From assembly GCA_021323775.1 (NCBI GenBank), contig JAJPKK010000163.1, positions 1-32,019 of the forward strand: a stretch of 32,019 nucleotides of DNA, written 5' to 3'. Within the stretch, counting starts at the first letter, position 1, and every line of letters starts with the position of its first letter. Made by a program: the position numbers and the translations under genes. A model generated the notes under the pieces. The model was not told the origin of the DNA. It was given only the letters and a program-made list of their open reading frames with translations, and ran no database searches. This document shows positions 10,001 through 17,887 of this stretch, one piece after another. The stretch is from Hyphomicrobiales bacterium. GTDB lineage: Bacteria; Pseudomonadota; Alphaproteobacteria; Rhizobiales; Xanthobacteraceae.

Positions 10001-10590
10001 CGTCGCGCCTCCTTGCGCAGTTCGATCACCTGGGAGATGGCCTGATTGAGCTTCGGCTTCGAGCCCCCGGCAAGAAACAGGGCGGCGCGCTCCGCTTTCA
10101 GCCTGTCGACCACAGCCTTCAGGCCCGCGATGCCGGACCCCGCTTCGGCGAGGCTGAAGCCGAGCGATCCGCCATCGGCGAGCAGGGCTTTGGCGTGTTC
10201 GTGCAGGCGGCGATGATCGAGCGCGAACACCCGCTCGAACACCTCCCGCGATACGCCGCCGAGAAAGCCCTCGACCGCGCCGTCATCAAGCGCCGACCCG
10301 TCAGCGGCGGTGAGCAGCCGTCTGCCGCGCCGCCTGCGCACGAACGACAACCGGCGGCCATCGCTGGCAAGAAGATCGATGCCGATCGCGATATCCTTGG
10401 CGTCGTGCTTGAAGCCGTCGACAATTTCGTGCGGATAGCCGAACAGCACGCTGGAAACGGCGCGCAGCGTGGTGCTCTTTCCGGCTTCGTTGTGGCCGTA
10501 GATGAGGTGAAGGCCCGGCCCCGCGCCGAACTCGAGCGAATGGCCGGTAAAATGGCCATAGGCGCGCAGGTCGAGGGAGAGGATGCGCAT
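7060..10590 (-). CDS. YhaN-like AAA ATPase (SbcC/Rad50-type DNA repair protein)
   Basis: A 1,176-residue SMC/Rad50-type ATPase, expected to work with the adjacent YhaO nuclease in DNA end processing or repair. The N-terminus has the start motif MRILSLDLRAYGHFTGHSLEF and Walker A GHNEAGKST (residues 32-40). A very long Arg/Glu/Ala-rich coiled-coil middle follows. The C-terminal ATPase half has LSDGTVDALYLALRLA, a signature-like segment, then Walker B PFIADDLLLNLD (about 1105-1116) and the FTHHAHM switch. Start: the ATG at 10590 overlaps the yhaO stop by one base (TGATG), indicating translational coupling; upstream in-frame starts would lie inside yhaO. The last residues (RRVG) are encoded by a dispersed repeat, so the natural C-terminus may have been trimmed or replaced. 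I infer function from family and pairing, not from direct data. Confidence 0.9.
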   Translation of the reverse strand: MRILSLDLRAYGHFTGHSLEFGAGPGLHLIYGHNEAGKSTTLRAVSSVLFGYPHEIVDGFKHDAKDIAIGIDLLASDGRRLSFVRRRRGRRLLTAADGSALDDGAVEGFLGGVSREVFERVFALDHRRLHEHAKALLADGGSLGFSLAEAGSGIAGLKAVVDRLKAERAALFLAGGSKPKLNQAISQVIELRKEARRRTVSPAEYRTREKRIEEADAELREMRERRKSIESSIVRLERIARNLPLRAEHRALTQRIEALDDVPVLPPEFAQQRVRVEADLEAAGEEINEASAAIADLERRIAAITIDEDILARSGEIEKLAQRRPVIEDYKTHSPKREAERAQLYAAVRALLAKAELDCTPTDLASKLPSALKRKAIHKLADAGKELATQRATARKNAEAEARALNKARDRAAQLPKPRPVGDLSRALTAADKLGDINAEIAKRTRALARETKKLNQTIIGLGLGTERASLLREIAVPSEKTVARYAALLAEADKQVKDARDTLGRLNGDIEETVQRIAALKTAGDVVTEDDLTAARHTRDEGWGLVRALYVDGQSGLEERARCFAPDGRIADAYEKHVREADRAVDTLRARVRESTELSLLRRRGAELEAKKTDVTAEIDALCARREGALAEWRALWPAGLITVQLPGEMADWLAQRSAAIATADELEGERDAIKELAERECAGRQALVDAMAAFVGAPQDCELEALRERARDLLRDVANANALYEKADEAVRAQSARKDAADDAVENLTSRINNWEAAWRTALAEAGLPSNLTIEAAYATLEIMNEIDIAKSKIDELTHRIEAMRRDCDAFRNAVADVAAMLPGAAAGDAAEICRQLEERLRIARNQATELKGFRDQLKPQVERRDRAKDKLRRSQAALDGLCAQAGCTDPGALPEIERKSTEKRSALAAREKIERRVREDGDGRDFAALFAECDDAPADQIPADLLGLKADREETEARIDKLLSDRAALKADFDILLGQSQAADFIQEAATVEAEIAEGVEAYVDLTVQETLLRAAIDIYRDRNQGPILLRAKHLFAELTDGVYGGLRADISERGEIILIAEHAIRGSLEIDALSDGTVDALYLALRLAVVQEHNARHEPLPFIADDLLLNLDNKRARAALRTLAAVAASSQVLLFTHHAHMVDLARIAVPPPLLIEHDLSPAMSEEGERRVG

Positions 10591-11858
10591 CACGCATCCT
10601 CCTCGGCGGCGAGACGGGCAGCAATCCGCGCGCGCAGCCTGTCGAACGCATCTCGACACAAGCCCGGCGTTTCTATCAGCTTCAGGCACGGGAGGTCCTT
10701 CAATTCTCCCGGAAGCCGGCTGCGCAACGGTTCAAGCTCCTTTGCGAGCAGTGGTCCGATCAGCCCGGTATTGCCGGCAATTTCCTGCATGATGCTGACG
10801 AGATCATGCGTCTCGTCGCTCGACATTGCATCGAGGCGCTCGGTTCGCGGTGACGTGCTGTTGACGATCTTCTCGATCCACATGTCATCGCCGGCGATTT
10901 CGGCGGCGAGTTCCAGCGCCGTTTGGCGCAGACGATGCGGTCTGCGCTCGATGTAAGGGTAGAGCAATGTTGAGCCCGACAGGACGACGCGGACTGCGCC
11001 GGGGCGCCCATCGCCGTCGTGATGCGCCTGGGTTAGAGCGCCCCGTAGCGACTCGACCAGCTCGGCTTCGGCACTCCGGCCCGTGAGATCGACCTCCGTC
11101 CGGTGCCAGCGCACGACGTCAAGAGCGACGAACTCCGCCGACGCCGTATGGCCGGCGTCATCGACCTCCACCAGGAAGCAGCCCTTGGGGCCGCTCTCCT
11201 TGGCGTGCCGGCCCTGCAGGTTTCCCGGGAAGATCACATAAGGGTCGCGGGAAAGAACGGCCCGCTTATGGATGTGCCCGAGCGCCCAGTAGTCATAGCC
11301 GCGGGTCGTCAGCTCCTCCAGGGTGCACGGCGCGTAGGCGTCGTGGTCCGTGGTTCCGGCGAGCGAGGTGTGCAAGAGGCCGATGTTGTAATAACCGCGC
11401 AGCGCCGGCGGATAGGACGCGGCAAGATTTTCAGGCACAGGTCCCGGCTTGAAACTCTGGCCGTGGACCGCAATGCGCACTGGCAGATCGTCGAACGTGA
11501 TCGTCTCCGGCTTCCGTTCGCCAAGCATCCGGGTGTTCGCCGGCGGCGCGAGTGCGCTGGTGATCTTGTTGTCGGCGTCATGATTGCCCTTGATGATGAT
11601 GACGCGGATCCCCCGCTGCTCCAGCCGTTTCAGCTCCTTGCGAAGGAACACGGCGATCTGCATGTTCGGGCAATCATGGTCGTAGAGATCGCCGGCGATC
11701 AGGAGCAACGCCGCCTCTCGCTCGATGCACAGGTCGACCATGCGCTCGAATGCCTCGCGGGCGGCGCGCCGCATGCGCTCGACCTGGCGGGCGTCCTGGC
11801 GCGACAGGGCCAGGAGCGGACTGTCCAGGTGGAGGTCTGCGGCGTGAACAAATTTCAT
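10590..11858 (-). CDS. YhaO-like metallophosphoesterase (SbcD/Mre11-type exonuclease)
   Basis: A 422-residue calcineurin-like phosphoesterase of the Mre11/SbcD class, probably a Mn-dependent DNA nuclease partner of the downstream ATPase. All five metal-site motifs are visible: DLHLDSP (D8, H10), GDLYD (56-60), GNHD (91-94), LLHTS (H163) and GHIHK (H195, H197). A C-terminal capping region follows. The start MKFVHAADLHLDSP is standard for the family. The stop overlaps the yhaN start by one base, so the two form one operon. The gene is divergent from the DsrE-family gene across a 325-bp gap. Confidence 0.93.
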   Translation of the reverse strand: MKFVHAADLHLDSPLLALSRQDARQVERMRRAAREAFERMVDLCIEREAALLLIAGDLYDHDCPNMQIAVFLRKELKRLEQRGIRVIIIKGNHDADNKITSALAPPANTRMLGERKPETITFDDLPVRIAVHGQSFKPGPVPENLAASYPPALRGYYNIGLLHTSLAGTTDHDAYAPCTLEELTTRGYDYWALGHIHKRAVLSRDPYVIFPGNLQGRHAKESGPKGCFLVEVDDAGHTASAEFVALDVVRWHRTEVDLTGRSAEAELVESLRGALTQAHHDGDGRPGAVRVVLSGSTLLYPYIERRPHRLRQTALELAAEIAGDDMWIEKIVNSTSPRTERLDAMSSDETHDLVSIMQEIAGNTGLIGPLLAKELEPLRSRLPGELKDLPCLKLIETPGLCRDAFDRLRARIAARLAAEEDA

Positions 11859-12183
11859 CGCGTTTCCCGCCTCATCCGCCCTTCACCGGCGAATCACGGC
11901 GCTTCAGCCAGAGATCCGTTAGCAGCGGCGCGCCCCCCACCCAAGCGGCGTTGGGAGAAAGCTTGTGGATGGAGGAATGCTCACCCGGAAAGGCGCGCGC
12001 CTCGCGCGCATTCCGGGTGAGGGGCTGTGGAGCTTGTCGCTTGGGGCTTTTCGCGATGACCGGGGCCACCCAAGCACAATCCGGCTTCTGCCCGGTGGGG
12101 AGAGGTCAAAGCCGCTTCCCCTATTTCAATGACCGGCTCGCTTCTGATATCGTAACTCTCTAAAATCAATTTCGGAGGAAAGC
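11859..12183. other. Divergent intergenic region, yhaO / dsrE-like
   Basis: This gap must contain promoters for both flanking genes. I see a strong palindrome at 11980-12021 and a good ribosome-binding site (ggaggaaagc) just before the ATG at 12184, but no clearly assignable promoter boxes. Open frames running through it translate the palindrome and lack coding character. Confidence 0.6.
11980..12021. repeat. Perfect-arm palindrome in yhaO/dsrE gap
   Basis: Arms ctcacccggaa (11980-11990) and ttccgggtgag (12011-12021) are perfectly complementary over 11 bp. The 20-base loop is itself GC-alternating (gcgcgcgcctcgcgcgc) and can extend the stem. No T-run follows on either strand, so it is not a standard intrinsic terminator. 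It is probably another dispersed palindromic element. Confidence 0.8.
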
Positions 12184-12642
12184 ATGGATCGCAGGTCGAT
12201 TTTCCGCGCCGGCGCTGCTGCGCTGGCGGTTGCCCCGCTGTTTGGTCGCAAAGCCGGTGCGGCGACCGAAAGGAAACAGCACAAACTCGCCATTCATGTC
12301 GACCAGAACGATCCCGCCGTAATGCGGCTGGCGCTCGCGAACTCGCGTAACGCTTATGAATTGTACGGGGAGCGAGGCGAGGACATCGCGATCGAAATCG
12401 TGTGTTACAGCCAGGGTCTCCACATGCTGCGCGACGACACCTCGCCCGTGAAGGAGGAAATCCGCGCAACGCGGGCAAAGGTGCCGCAACTCGCCTTCGG
12501 CGCCTGCAACAACACCAAACGCGCCATGGAGCGAGCCGAAGGCAAGACCATCCCGATCATCCAGGAAGCGGTGGTGGTTCCGGCTGGCGTGGTGCGGCTG
12601 GTGGAGTTGCAAGAACAGGGCTTCAAGTATCTTAAGCCGTAG
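12184..12642 (+). CDS. Exported DsrE-family protein
   Basis: A 152-residue protein with an N-terminal export signal (MDRRSIFRAGAAALAVAPL, with a twin-arginine-like RR at 3-4) followed by a single DsrE/DsrF fold. Family-like segments include IEIVCYSQGLHML and LAFGACNNTKRAM with a Cys in the usual active-site region. Cytoplasmic DsrE/TusD proteins carry persulfide in sulfur relay, but exported single-domain members are functionally uncharacterised, so the role is inferred only loosely. A strong ggaggaaagc site precedes the ATG. The gene converges on a TsdA-like cytochrome c across a type A repeat, which hints at a shared sulfur context without proving it. Confidence 0.85.
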   Translation: MDRRSIFRAGAAALAVAPLFGRKAGAATERKQHKLAIHVDQNDPAVMRLALANSRNAYELYGERGEDIAIEIVCYSQGLHMLRDDTSPVKEEIRATRAKVPQLAFGACNNTKRAMERAEGKTIPIIQEAVVVPAGVVRLVELQEQGFKYLKP

Positions 12643-12655
12643 CTGGAGCGCACCC

Positions 12656-12741
12656 GTAGGATGGATCGAGCGCAGAAGCCCATCGGCCCTTCCCCGCGCC
12701 AAAGGCGATCATAGGTTTCGCTTTCGCTCAACCCATCCTAC
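12656..12741. repeat. Type A-like inverted repeat between convergent genes
   Basis: Outer arms gtaggatgg and cccatcctac bracket a repeat with an inner gaagcccatc and the ggtttcgctttcgctcaa motif. It occupies almost all of the 120-bp gap between the converging dsrE-like and cytochrome genes. By position it may act as a bidirectional terminator, an inference only. Confidence 0.75.
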
Positions 12742-12762
12742 ATCCCACAATCTCGGCACGCG

Positions 12763-13743
12763 CTATTTGCGCGCCGCCGCCAATTCCCTCACCTTGGCGC
12801 GGATTGGAGCGAACGGACCATATTTGTGCTGCTCGGCCGGGAAGTCGTCCACGTATGGGCCGTAGGGCGAGTCGACCGGCTTCTGCATCTTGTTGGGAAA
12901 GTCCTTGTCGAGATTCGGCTTGATCGGTCGGTCGAGGCTGTTGATGTAGGCCGCAACGTCATAGGCGTCGGCGTCGGAGAGCACCGGCGCATCGAAGGTC
13001 GTTCCGAACGGCATATTGTGGCGCACGAAGGCGGCGGCGGTCAGCACGCGGGTCATGCCTGCGCCATTGTTGTAGCTGTCCGGTCCCGCGAGCGGCGGAA
13101 ACTGATAGCCGTTTCCGGTCGCGGCGCGCTGGCCGAGGCCGTCCTTGCCGTGGCATACGGCGCAGGTATCGGCATAGATCTTCGCGCCATTGCCGGGGTC
13201 GGCAGCACGATCCGGTTCCTTGATATTCCTGGTGCCGGCGCCGATCAGCTTGGCCCCGTCCGGTATGCCGCTGGACAGCCACCTCGAATAGGCAAGGAAA
13301 GCCTTCATCTCCAGCCCGTCAAGCGGCAGCACGCGGCCGTTCATGCTGCGCTCCATGCAGCCGTTGATGCGCTCCTCCAGTGTGCCGATTTCGCCTTCGC
13401 GTCCGCGATATTGCGGGAATTGACCCCACACGCCCATCAGCGGTATCGCGTAGGGCTGGGTCCCCGCCTTGAGGTGGCAATTCTGGCAGGTGAGATTGTT
13501 GCCGGAGTACCGCTTGGCCGGATCGGTGACCATGGGGCCGATCTGGTTTGGAGTGTCGACCATGAGGGCATAGCCATATTTGACGAGCTTGCCGAAGGCG
13601 TCGTCACCGACCGAGCGTAGCTGCGGCGGCTCCCATTTGGTAAGGTCCATTTGCGGCGGGTCTGCTGCCGTCGCGTTGCGGCTCGTCAGGCTCGCGGCAA
13701 CGGCCAGAAAAGCCGCCGCCGTCACGAAAAAGCTGCGTCCCAC
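12763..13743 (-). CDS. TsdA-like diheme cytochrome c (thiosulfate dehydrogenase family)
   Basis: An exported diheme cytochrome resembling thiosulfate dehydrogenase TsdA, which oxidises thiosulfate to tetrathionate in the periplasm. After a signal peptide ending at about residue 27 (ATAADPP) come heme site 1 CQNCH (86-90), the segment ERINGCMERSMNG whose Cys (129) matches the axial Cys ligand of TsdA, and heme site 2 CAVCH (194-198) with a downstream NMPFG Met (244) as candidate ligand. The QHKYGPF tail is also family-like. Start: I prefer GTG at 13743, which has GAGGAA seven bases upstream and leaves a normal signal peptide; an ATG at 13779 has no ribosome-binding site. The family call is firm, the substrate is inferred. 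Confidence 0.85.
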   Translation of the reverse strand: MGRSFFVTAAAFLAVAASLTSRNATAADPPQMDLTKWEPPQLRSVGDDAFGKLVKYGYALMVDTPNQIGPMVTDPAKRYSGNNLTCQNCHLKAGTQPYAIPLMGVWGQFPQYRGREGEIGTLEERINGCMERSMNGRVLPLDGLEMKAFLAYSRWLSSGIPDGAKLIGAGTRNIKEPDRAADPGNGAKIYADTCAVCHGKDGLGQRAATGNGYQFPPLAGPDSYNNGAGMTRVLTAAAFVRHNMPFGTTFDAPVLSDADAYDVAAYINSLDRPIKPNLDKDFPNKMQKPVDSPYGPYVDDFPAEQHKYGPFAPIRAKVRELAAARK

Positions 13744-13880
13744 TTGCACTTTCCTCGACAATGATATTGCGCAAAGCATGCGCGATTTTGGCGGGGTTCG
13801 CAAGGGATCGCCGACACAAGTCGAAACGGCGGGCGCCGGTGACGGACGCGTCGTCATCGGCGAAAGGCCCTTAAAGCCGC

Positions 13881-15278
13881 CTATGGTTCGCGGGGCCGCT
13901 CCGTCCTGCTCAACGCGGCGAGGATGGCATTGGCGGCCGCCGCCCATTCCGTCGGCTGATATCTGTCGGCAATAGCCTGCTCAAGCCGCATCCGCTTGGC
14001 GGGATTAACGATCAGGCCCTTGATCAGATCATATGCGCCATGGAGATCATTTGCCGCAAAATAGGAAACGAGATCTTTCCCGACCTCCGGGAGCGCATCG
14101 ACGTCTGATGCTACGCAGACCTTTCCGAATGACAGGCTCTCTGCGACCGGAAAGCCCCAGCCTTCTGCGAGGCTGGGAAACACCGTGAACAAGGCCCGCC
14201 GATAATACCAAGCAAGCTCGGTGTCCCGGACCTGATTGAGGACGACGACCTTGCCTTTCAATTCCGGACTCTCGTCAACCAATGCCAGAAACTCGCGGCT
14301 GCCGTTGGCGTTCTTGCCGATCAGAAGCAGGTCAGGCGTCGCCTCTCGGCCCAGCTCGCATATCAGCCTGCTCCAGATGGGAAGGAGGAATTTTTGATTC
14401 TTCCGGACATCGATGCTCGACACCATCAAAACGAAGTTCGCTCCACGATATTGCGGAGCGCTGCCGTACCCGCCCGGCCCCCTCCCTGCCCTCCCACGCA
14501 AGCGGGCGAGGGCAGGGAGGGGGCCGGGGAGGGAAGGAGGGTGGCTGAGATGCGCCGCGCGCGAGGCCCGAACGAAGGTTGGATCGCCGAGTCTTACGAC
14601 GGTGATCGGCCCGATCGCCACCTTGTTATCGACGGCAAACCTGCGGATCTCGTTGGCCGTGAATTGCGAATTTGCAAAAATGCAGTCGGCCAGCCGGAGC
14701 AGGTCTTTCAATCTAGCTGACCACCCATTGGCCGACTCCTGTGAGAACCAGACGGAATGATTAACCGGGATCAGATCGTGAACCATCAGAGCAAATTTCA
14801 TCTCGTTGACAAAGACCGCCTTCTGCATCCGGTGAACGTGATTGGGACTTTGCCAGAACGCGCCAAGGCAAACGAAAACATCGCCACGCCGGAAATGCGC
14901 CCTGGACCCGACCGCGATCTTGATTCGCGCCGTCGGCGCTTTGCCAAGCCCGAGCTTGCGCCGGAGTTTTCTCGGCACAAGCGAAACTGCGGTTTTGGCC
15001 ACGCGCCGCCGTAATCGTTCGGCGGCGCTCTGCATCTTTTCTCCTTGCGCCGCGTAAGCCAGCAGTTCTTCCAGCGGCGCCGTCTTGAAAACTGCGTCCT
15101 CCTCGCAATAGGCGCACGGCCGGCAACCGCCAGACAGCGCGCACATTGCGCTCGTCAGATCGAGCGCGACGCGTTGGATTCCCGTCACCGATGGCTCAGC
15201 TCCGAGAAATTCGATAACGTCGGTGAGATCGATCCACGTCATGGAGAGCGGCCGCGGTTGGAGGAACGATGGCGACAT
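13881..15278 (-). CDS. GT4-family glycosyltransferase with in-frame repeat insert
   Basis: A retaining GT-B glycosyltransferase that transfers a sugar from a nucleotide donor, probably in polysaccharide assembly. The N-terminal half has WIDLTDVIEF and PSVTGIQRV, the domain linker region has FANSQFTANEIRRF and VVRLGDP, and the C-terminal donor domain has the conserved EGWGFPVAE (E372 and E380). Residues about 241-277 are a Pro/Gly/Arg-rich insert encoded by a long perfect palindrome, placed between VVRLGDPTF and FVLMVSSIDVRKN where related enzymes have only a short linker. The start is uncertain: the ATG at 15278, the ATG at 15242 (giving MTWIDLTD) and an upstream TTG at 15299 are all possible, and none has a strong ribosome-binding site. 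Divergent from the capA-like gene, 65 bp apart. The acceptor sugar is unknown. Confidence 0.85.
   Translation of the reverse strand: MSPSFLQPRPLSMTWIDLTDVIEFLGAEPSVTGIQRVALDLTSAMCALSGGCRPCAYCEEDAVFKTAPLEELLAYAAQGEKMQSAAERLRRRVAKTAVSLVPRKLRRKLGLGKAPTARIKIAVGSRAHFRRGDVFVCLGAFWQSPNHVHRMQKAVFVNEMKFALMVHDLIPVNHSVWFSQESANGWSARLKDLLRLADCIFANSQFTANEIRRFAVDNKVAIGPITVVRLGDPTFVRASRAAHLSHPPSLPGPLPALARLRGRAGRGPGGYGSAPQYRGANFVLMVSSIDVRKNQKFLLPIWSRLICELGREATPDLLLIGKNANGSREFLALVDESPELKGKVVVLNQVRDTELAWYYRRALFTVFPSLAEGWGFPVAESLSFGKVCVASDVDALPEVGKDLVSYFAANDLHGAYDLIKGLIVNPAKRMRLEQAIADRYQPTEWAAAANAILAALSRTERPREP
14473..14528. repeat. Perfect 21-bp-arm palindrome inside glycosyltransferase gene
   Basis: Arms at 14473-14493 and 14508-14528 are complementary at all 21 positions, with a 14-base loop (ccacgcaagcgggc). 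Arms are C-rich/G-rich. The element and its flanks encode the low-complexity insert of the enzyme in frame. Perfect arms suggest a recent insertion or strong maintenance. Confidence 0.92.
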
Positions 15279-15343
15279 GATGCCGAAAGCGCAGTGCAAA
15301 TCTCACCTTCTGCTTAGAAACGCAACACATCAGGACGACGTGA

Positions 15344-16383
15344 ATGACCTTGGTCGACATGATCATGACTGGTGACGTCAATCTCATGGGCGTTGCCGAC
15401 CCGGCGGCGCCGTTCGCGCAGGTGGCGGATGAATTACGCAAGGCCGAGGTCGTGTTCAGCAATCTCGAATGCTGCTTCTATGAGCCGCCGGCCGGGCACT
15501 CGGCGCGCAACGAGGGCTTCTTCGCCGATCCGAAATGCGCCAGGGCGCTGACGCTCGCCGGCATTCAGGCTGTGGGCATCGCCAATAACGTGCATTACGG
15601 GGACGCCGCGATTTTATCCTCGATCGCACGGCTGGATGAACTTGGCGTGCAACACACCGGCGCCGGCCCCAATGCCGCGGCAGCGCGGGCGCCGGCCGTG
15701 GTCGAGCGGGCGGGCATTCGCTTTGGCTTCTTGCAGCGCAGCTCCGTGTATTGGCCGACCAATCACGAAGCGCATGAGGACGCCGCCGGCATCGCGGTCA
15801 TCCGCGGCCATACCGCCTATCACGTGCCCGTATTCAAGACCGGGATCGGAGCGCCGCCGCCCAACCGGCCCGGTGTTCCGCCGCAGATCATCACCTGGGC
15901 AGACGCGGACTATCTCCGCTGGTTCTCGGAGGATATTGCAGCGCTGCGCCCGCGCGTCGACGTGCTGGTGGCGTCGTGCCATTGGGGCTCGGCAAGGAGG
16001 TTCTCCAATATATGAAGGAGATCGCTCATGCCGCGATTGACGCGGGCGCCGACATCGTGGTCGGTCATGGTCCGCATTACGCGCTGCCCGCGGAGGTCTA
16101 TCGCGGACGGCCGATCTTCTATGGGCTGGGCAGCTTCTCGTTCCACACCGGACATGGCGGACGCCGGCACGACAACTGGGTCGGCATGATGGTGCGTGTC
16201 GCTGCCGGCAAAGCCGGCGTCAAGGCAGCGACGTTCCAGTTCGTACGCCGCAATGATCGCAACGAGACTTTTCTGTGCCGGCTTGCGGACGAGGCCGACG
16301 CGCTCGCGGAGGTCATCGAAGCGAGCGCGCGTTTTGGCACAAAGCTGACGCCGGAGAACGACGAGGTTCGCGTGGGGTTGTGA
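15344..16383 (+). pseudogene. CapA-like protein (poly-gamma-glutamate synthesis type), one frameshift
   Basis: A CapA/PgsA-type metallophosphatase-fold protein split by one frame change. The first part starts at 15344 (MTLVDMIMTGDVNLMG) with the NLECCFYEPP segment and runs to a stop at 16015. The second part, in another frame up to 16383, carries DAGADIVVGHGPHYALP and IFYGLGSFSF, the C-terminal CapA motifs. The frames join at CHWG near 15977-15985: with five instead of four G in attggggctc the reading would continue as CHWGLGKEVLQYMKEI, giving a full-length product of about 346 residues. This is either a real one-base deletion or a sequencing error in a G run. Transcribed divergently from the glycosyltransferase; a polysaccharide link is inferred. 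There is no obvious slippery site for programmed frameshifting. Confidence 0.8.
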
Positions 16384-16493
16384 GCCGGGCGCAGGATGGG
16401 CGTGCAGGGTGGGAAAAGGCTGCCGAGGCGGCGCCGGAGTTGGATGGCGCCGGTTCCGCCTTTGTCCGCGGTCCGGCGTCTCCCGAAAGGATA

Positions 16494-16576
16494 GTTCCCG
16501 CCGGCGTGGGCAAAATCGCGGACTGCGCCTGCTGAACGGCCGGCGGCCGCAGGCGATTTGCCCACCCTGCGGGAAC
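16494..16576. repeat. Type A inverted repeat between convergent genes
   Basis: Imperfect arms gttcccgccggcgtgggcaa and gatttgcccaccctgcggg pair around a GC-rich loop. Extra half-copies (gcaggatggg, gcagggtgggaaaaggc) lie at 16391-16420. It fills much of the 246-bp space between the converging capA-like and DUF6282 genes. Confidence 0.7.
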
Positions 16577-16629
16577 CGCATTGCCCGGATTACGCGACCA
16601 GACGCATCGCTCGATCCATGGTACGGGTC

Positions 16630-17739
16630 CTACTGGCGCGCTGCGTTTGAAAATGCGGTTTGTTCGAGCGGCGGCAGCCCGAGCAGTTTCGCCGGGTTGG
16701 TCTTGTACATGAGATCAAGTTCGGCCTGCGTGATGCCGTGGGCCCGCAAACCCCGCGCCGCAAGCGCCAGGCAGTCCGTCGGGTAGACATTTCCGGTCTG
16801 ACCGCAATCCGTCGAGATGATGATGGATTCGGCCCCGATCTTGCGGATCAGGGCCGCCGCCGCGGCGCGTGCGGCTTCGGTCTTGTAGATGGTGGAAGCC
16901 GTGACCTCGATGAAGGCGCCGAGCTTCGCGGCTTCCGGCAGTTGCGGAATATCTCCCGGATGGGTCAGAAGCACGTTCAAGCCCTGCCGCCGCGCCTCGC
17001 GGGCGAGCAGCAGGTGTTCCTCCGGCGTGGCGTGCCCGGTCGCGAGCACCATCCGGCCGTTGCTGTCTACGGTCCTGATCTTGGCAAGCACACTGATGAG
17101 ATGCTTCACCTCGGGCAGGAGTTCGCCGTTCTTCGAGACCGCGATATAGGGCGGGGTGCCCTCCGGCATCATCAGCATCCACGGCCTGGTCCGCTCAAGA
17201 TTCTGCGGGTCCATGCTGCCAGGGCGCGTCGTCGCCGTGATCGAATCGAGGGTCGGCATCTCATAGATGCGGCCCCAGCCGCCCTTGATGCGCGAGTAAT
17301 GCACAAGCTCCGCGACGTTGATGCCGCCCGTTGCATAGTTCGACGCTGTACGGCCGAACACCTCCAGGCCCGGCGCGTGCTTGCGCACCAGATAGGCAGC
17401 GCCCGCCGACTCTGCGTCCTGGTGAGTCTTGTATACGAAGCCGCGCAGGCCGCGAGCCTTGGCGAGCGCCGCCGCGTCGAAAACATCCAGCGCCCGGATG
17501 ACGCCGCTGGGGCCGGGCGCGTCCGGATCGAGGTGCACATGCACATCGATGGCGCCCACCAGCGCCGGATCGGCGAGGCCGAGATCGACCGGCCCGCGCA
17601 GAGGATTGACGTTCCACTCGCCAAGGCCGTCCTCGGCGCGGCTCACGCCCGCGGCGCCAAGGGCCACGCATAGCGGAATTGCCAGCGCGGTGAGCCGCCA
17701 CAGCCCGAATGCGCGCGTTCCCTCTTTGAAGCTCTTCAT
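16630..17739 (-). CDS. Exported DUF6282-type amidohydrolase-superfamily protein
   Basis: A 369-residue metal-dependent hydrolase relative. After a signal peptide (hydrophobic stretch about 15-32, ending SRAEDG) the mature part opens with AIDVHVHLDPD (H67, H69), the two-His metal motif of the amidohydrolase barrel. Later candidates are KTHQDAESAG, ATGHATPEEH, LTHPGDIP and the terminal STDCGQTGN with its catalytic-type Asp. Substrate is not known for this family. The ATG at 17739 has GGGAGGATCGTC before it; an upstream in-frame start at 17757 is less likely. The gene is 148 bp downstream of the PQQ dehydrogenase on the same strand, and both products are predicted to be exported, so they may act on related compounds. 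Confidence 0.8.
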   Translation of the reverse strand: MKSFKEGTRAFGLWRLTALAIPLCVALGAAGVSRAEDGLGEWNVNPLRGPVDLGLADPALVGAIDVHVHLDPDAPGPSGVIRALDVFDAAALAKARGLRGFVYKTHQDAESAGAAYLVRKHAPGLEVFGRTASNYATGGINVAELVHYSRIKGGWGRIYEMPTLDSITATTRPGSMDPQNLERTRPWMLMMPEGTPPYIAVSKNGELLPEVKHLISVLAKIRTVDSNGRMVLATGHATPEEHLLLAREARRQGLNVLLTHPGDIPQLPEAAKLGAFIEVTASTIYKTEAARAAAAALIRKIGAESIIISTDCGQTGNVYPTDCLALAARGLRAHGITQAELDLMYKTNPAKLLGLPPLEQTAFSNAARQ

Positions 17740-17887
17740 GACGATCCTCCCTGTCATTTCTGTCGCATCGGCGGCAATTCTAGCGTCACTGCGACTCCGC
17801 TGCCACTGCGCTGGCGAAGCTCACCTGTGGCCGGAGAGCGGTTGCTCGCGTCTTCGCGCGCGATGCGGGGCAGGGTCATTGCTCGGA

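Noticed and set aside
11981-12478. 165-residue minus-strand open frame over the dsrE-like gene
   Set aside because: It translates the palindrome at 11980-12021 and the antisense of the dsrE-like gene; no supported start.
15970-16015. Programmed -1 frameshift in the capA-like gene
   Set aside because: There is no standard slippery heptamer and no strong following RNA structure seen; a single missing G explains the break more simply.
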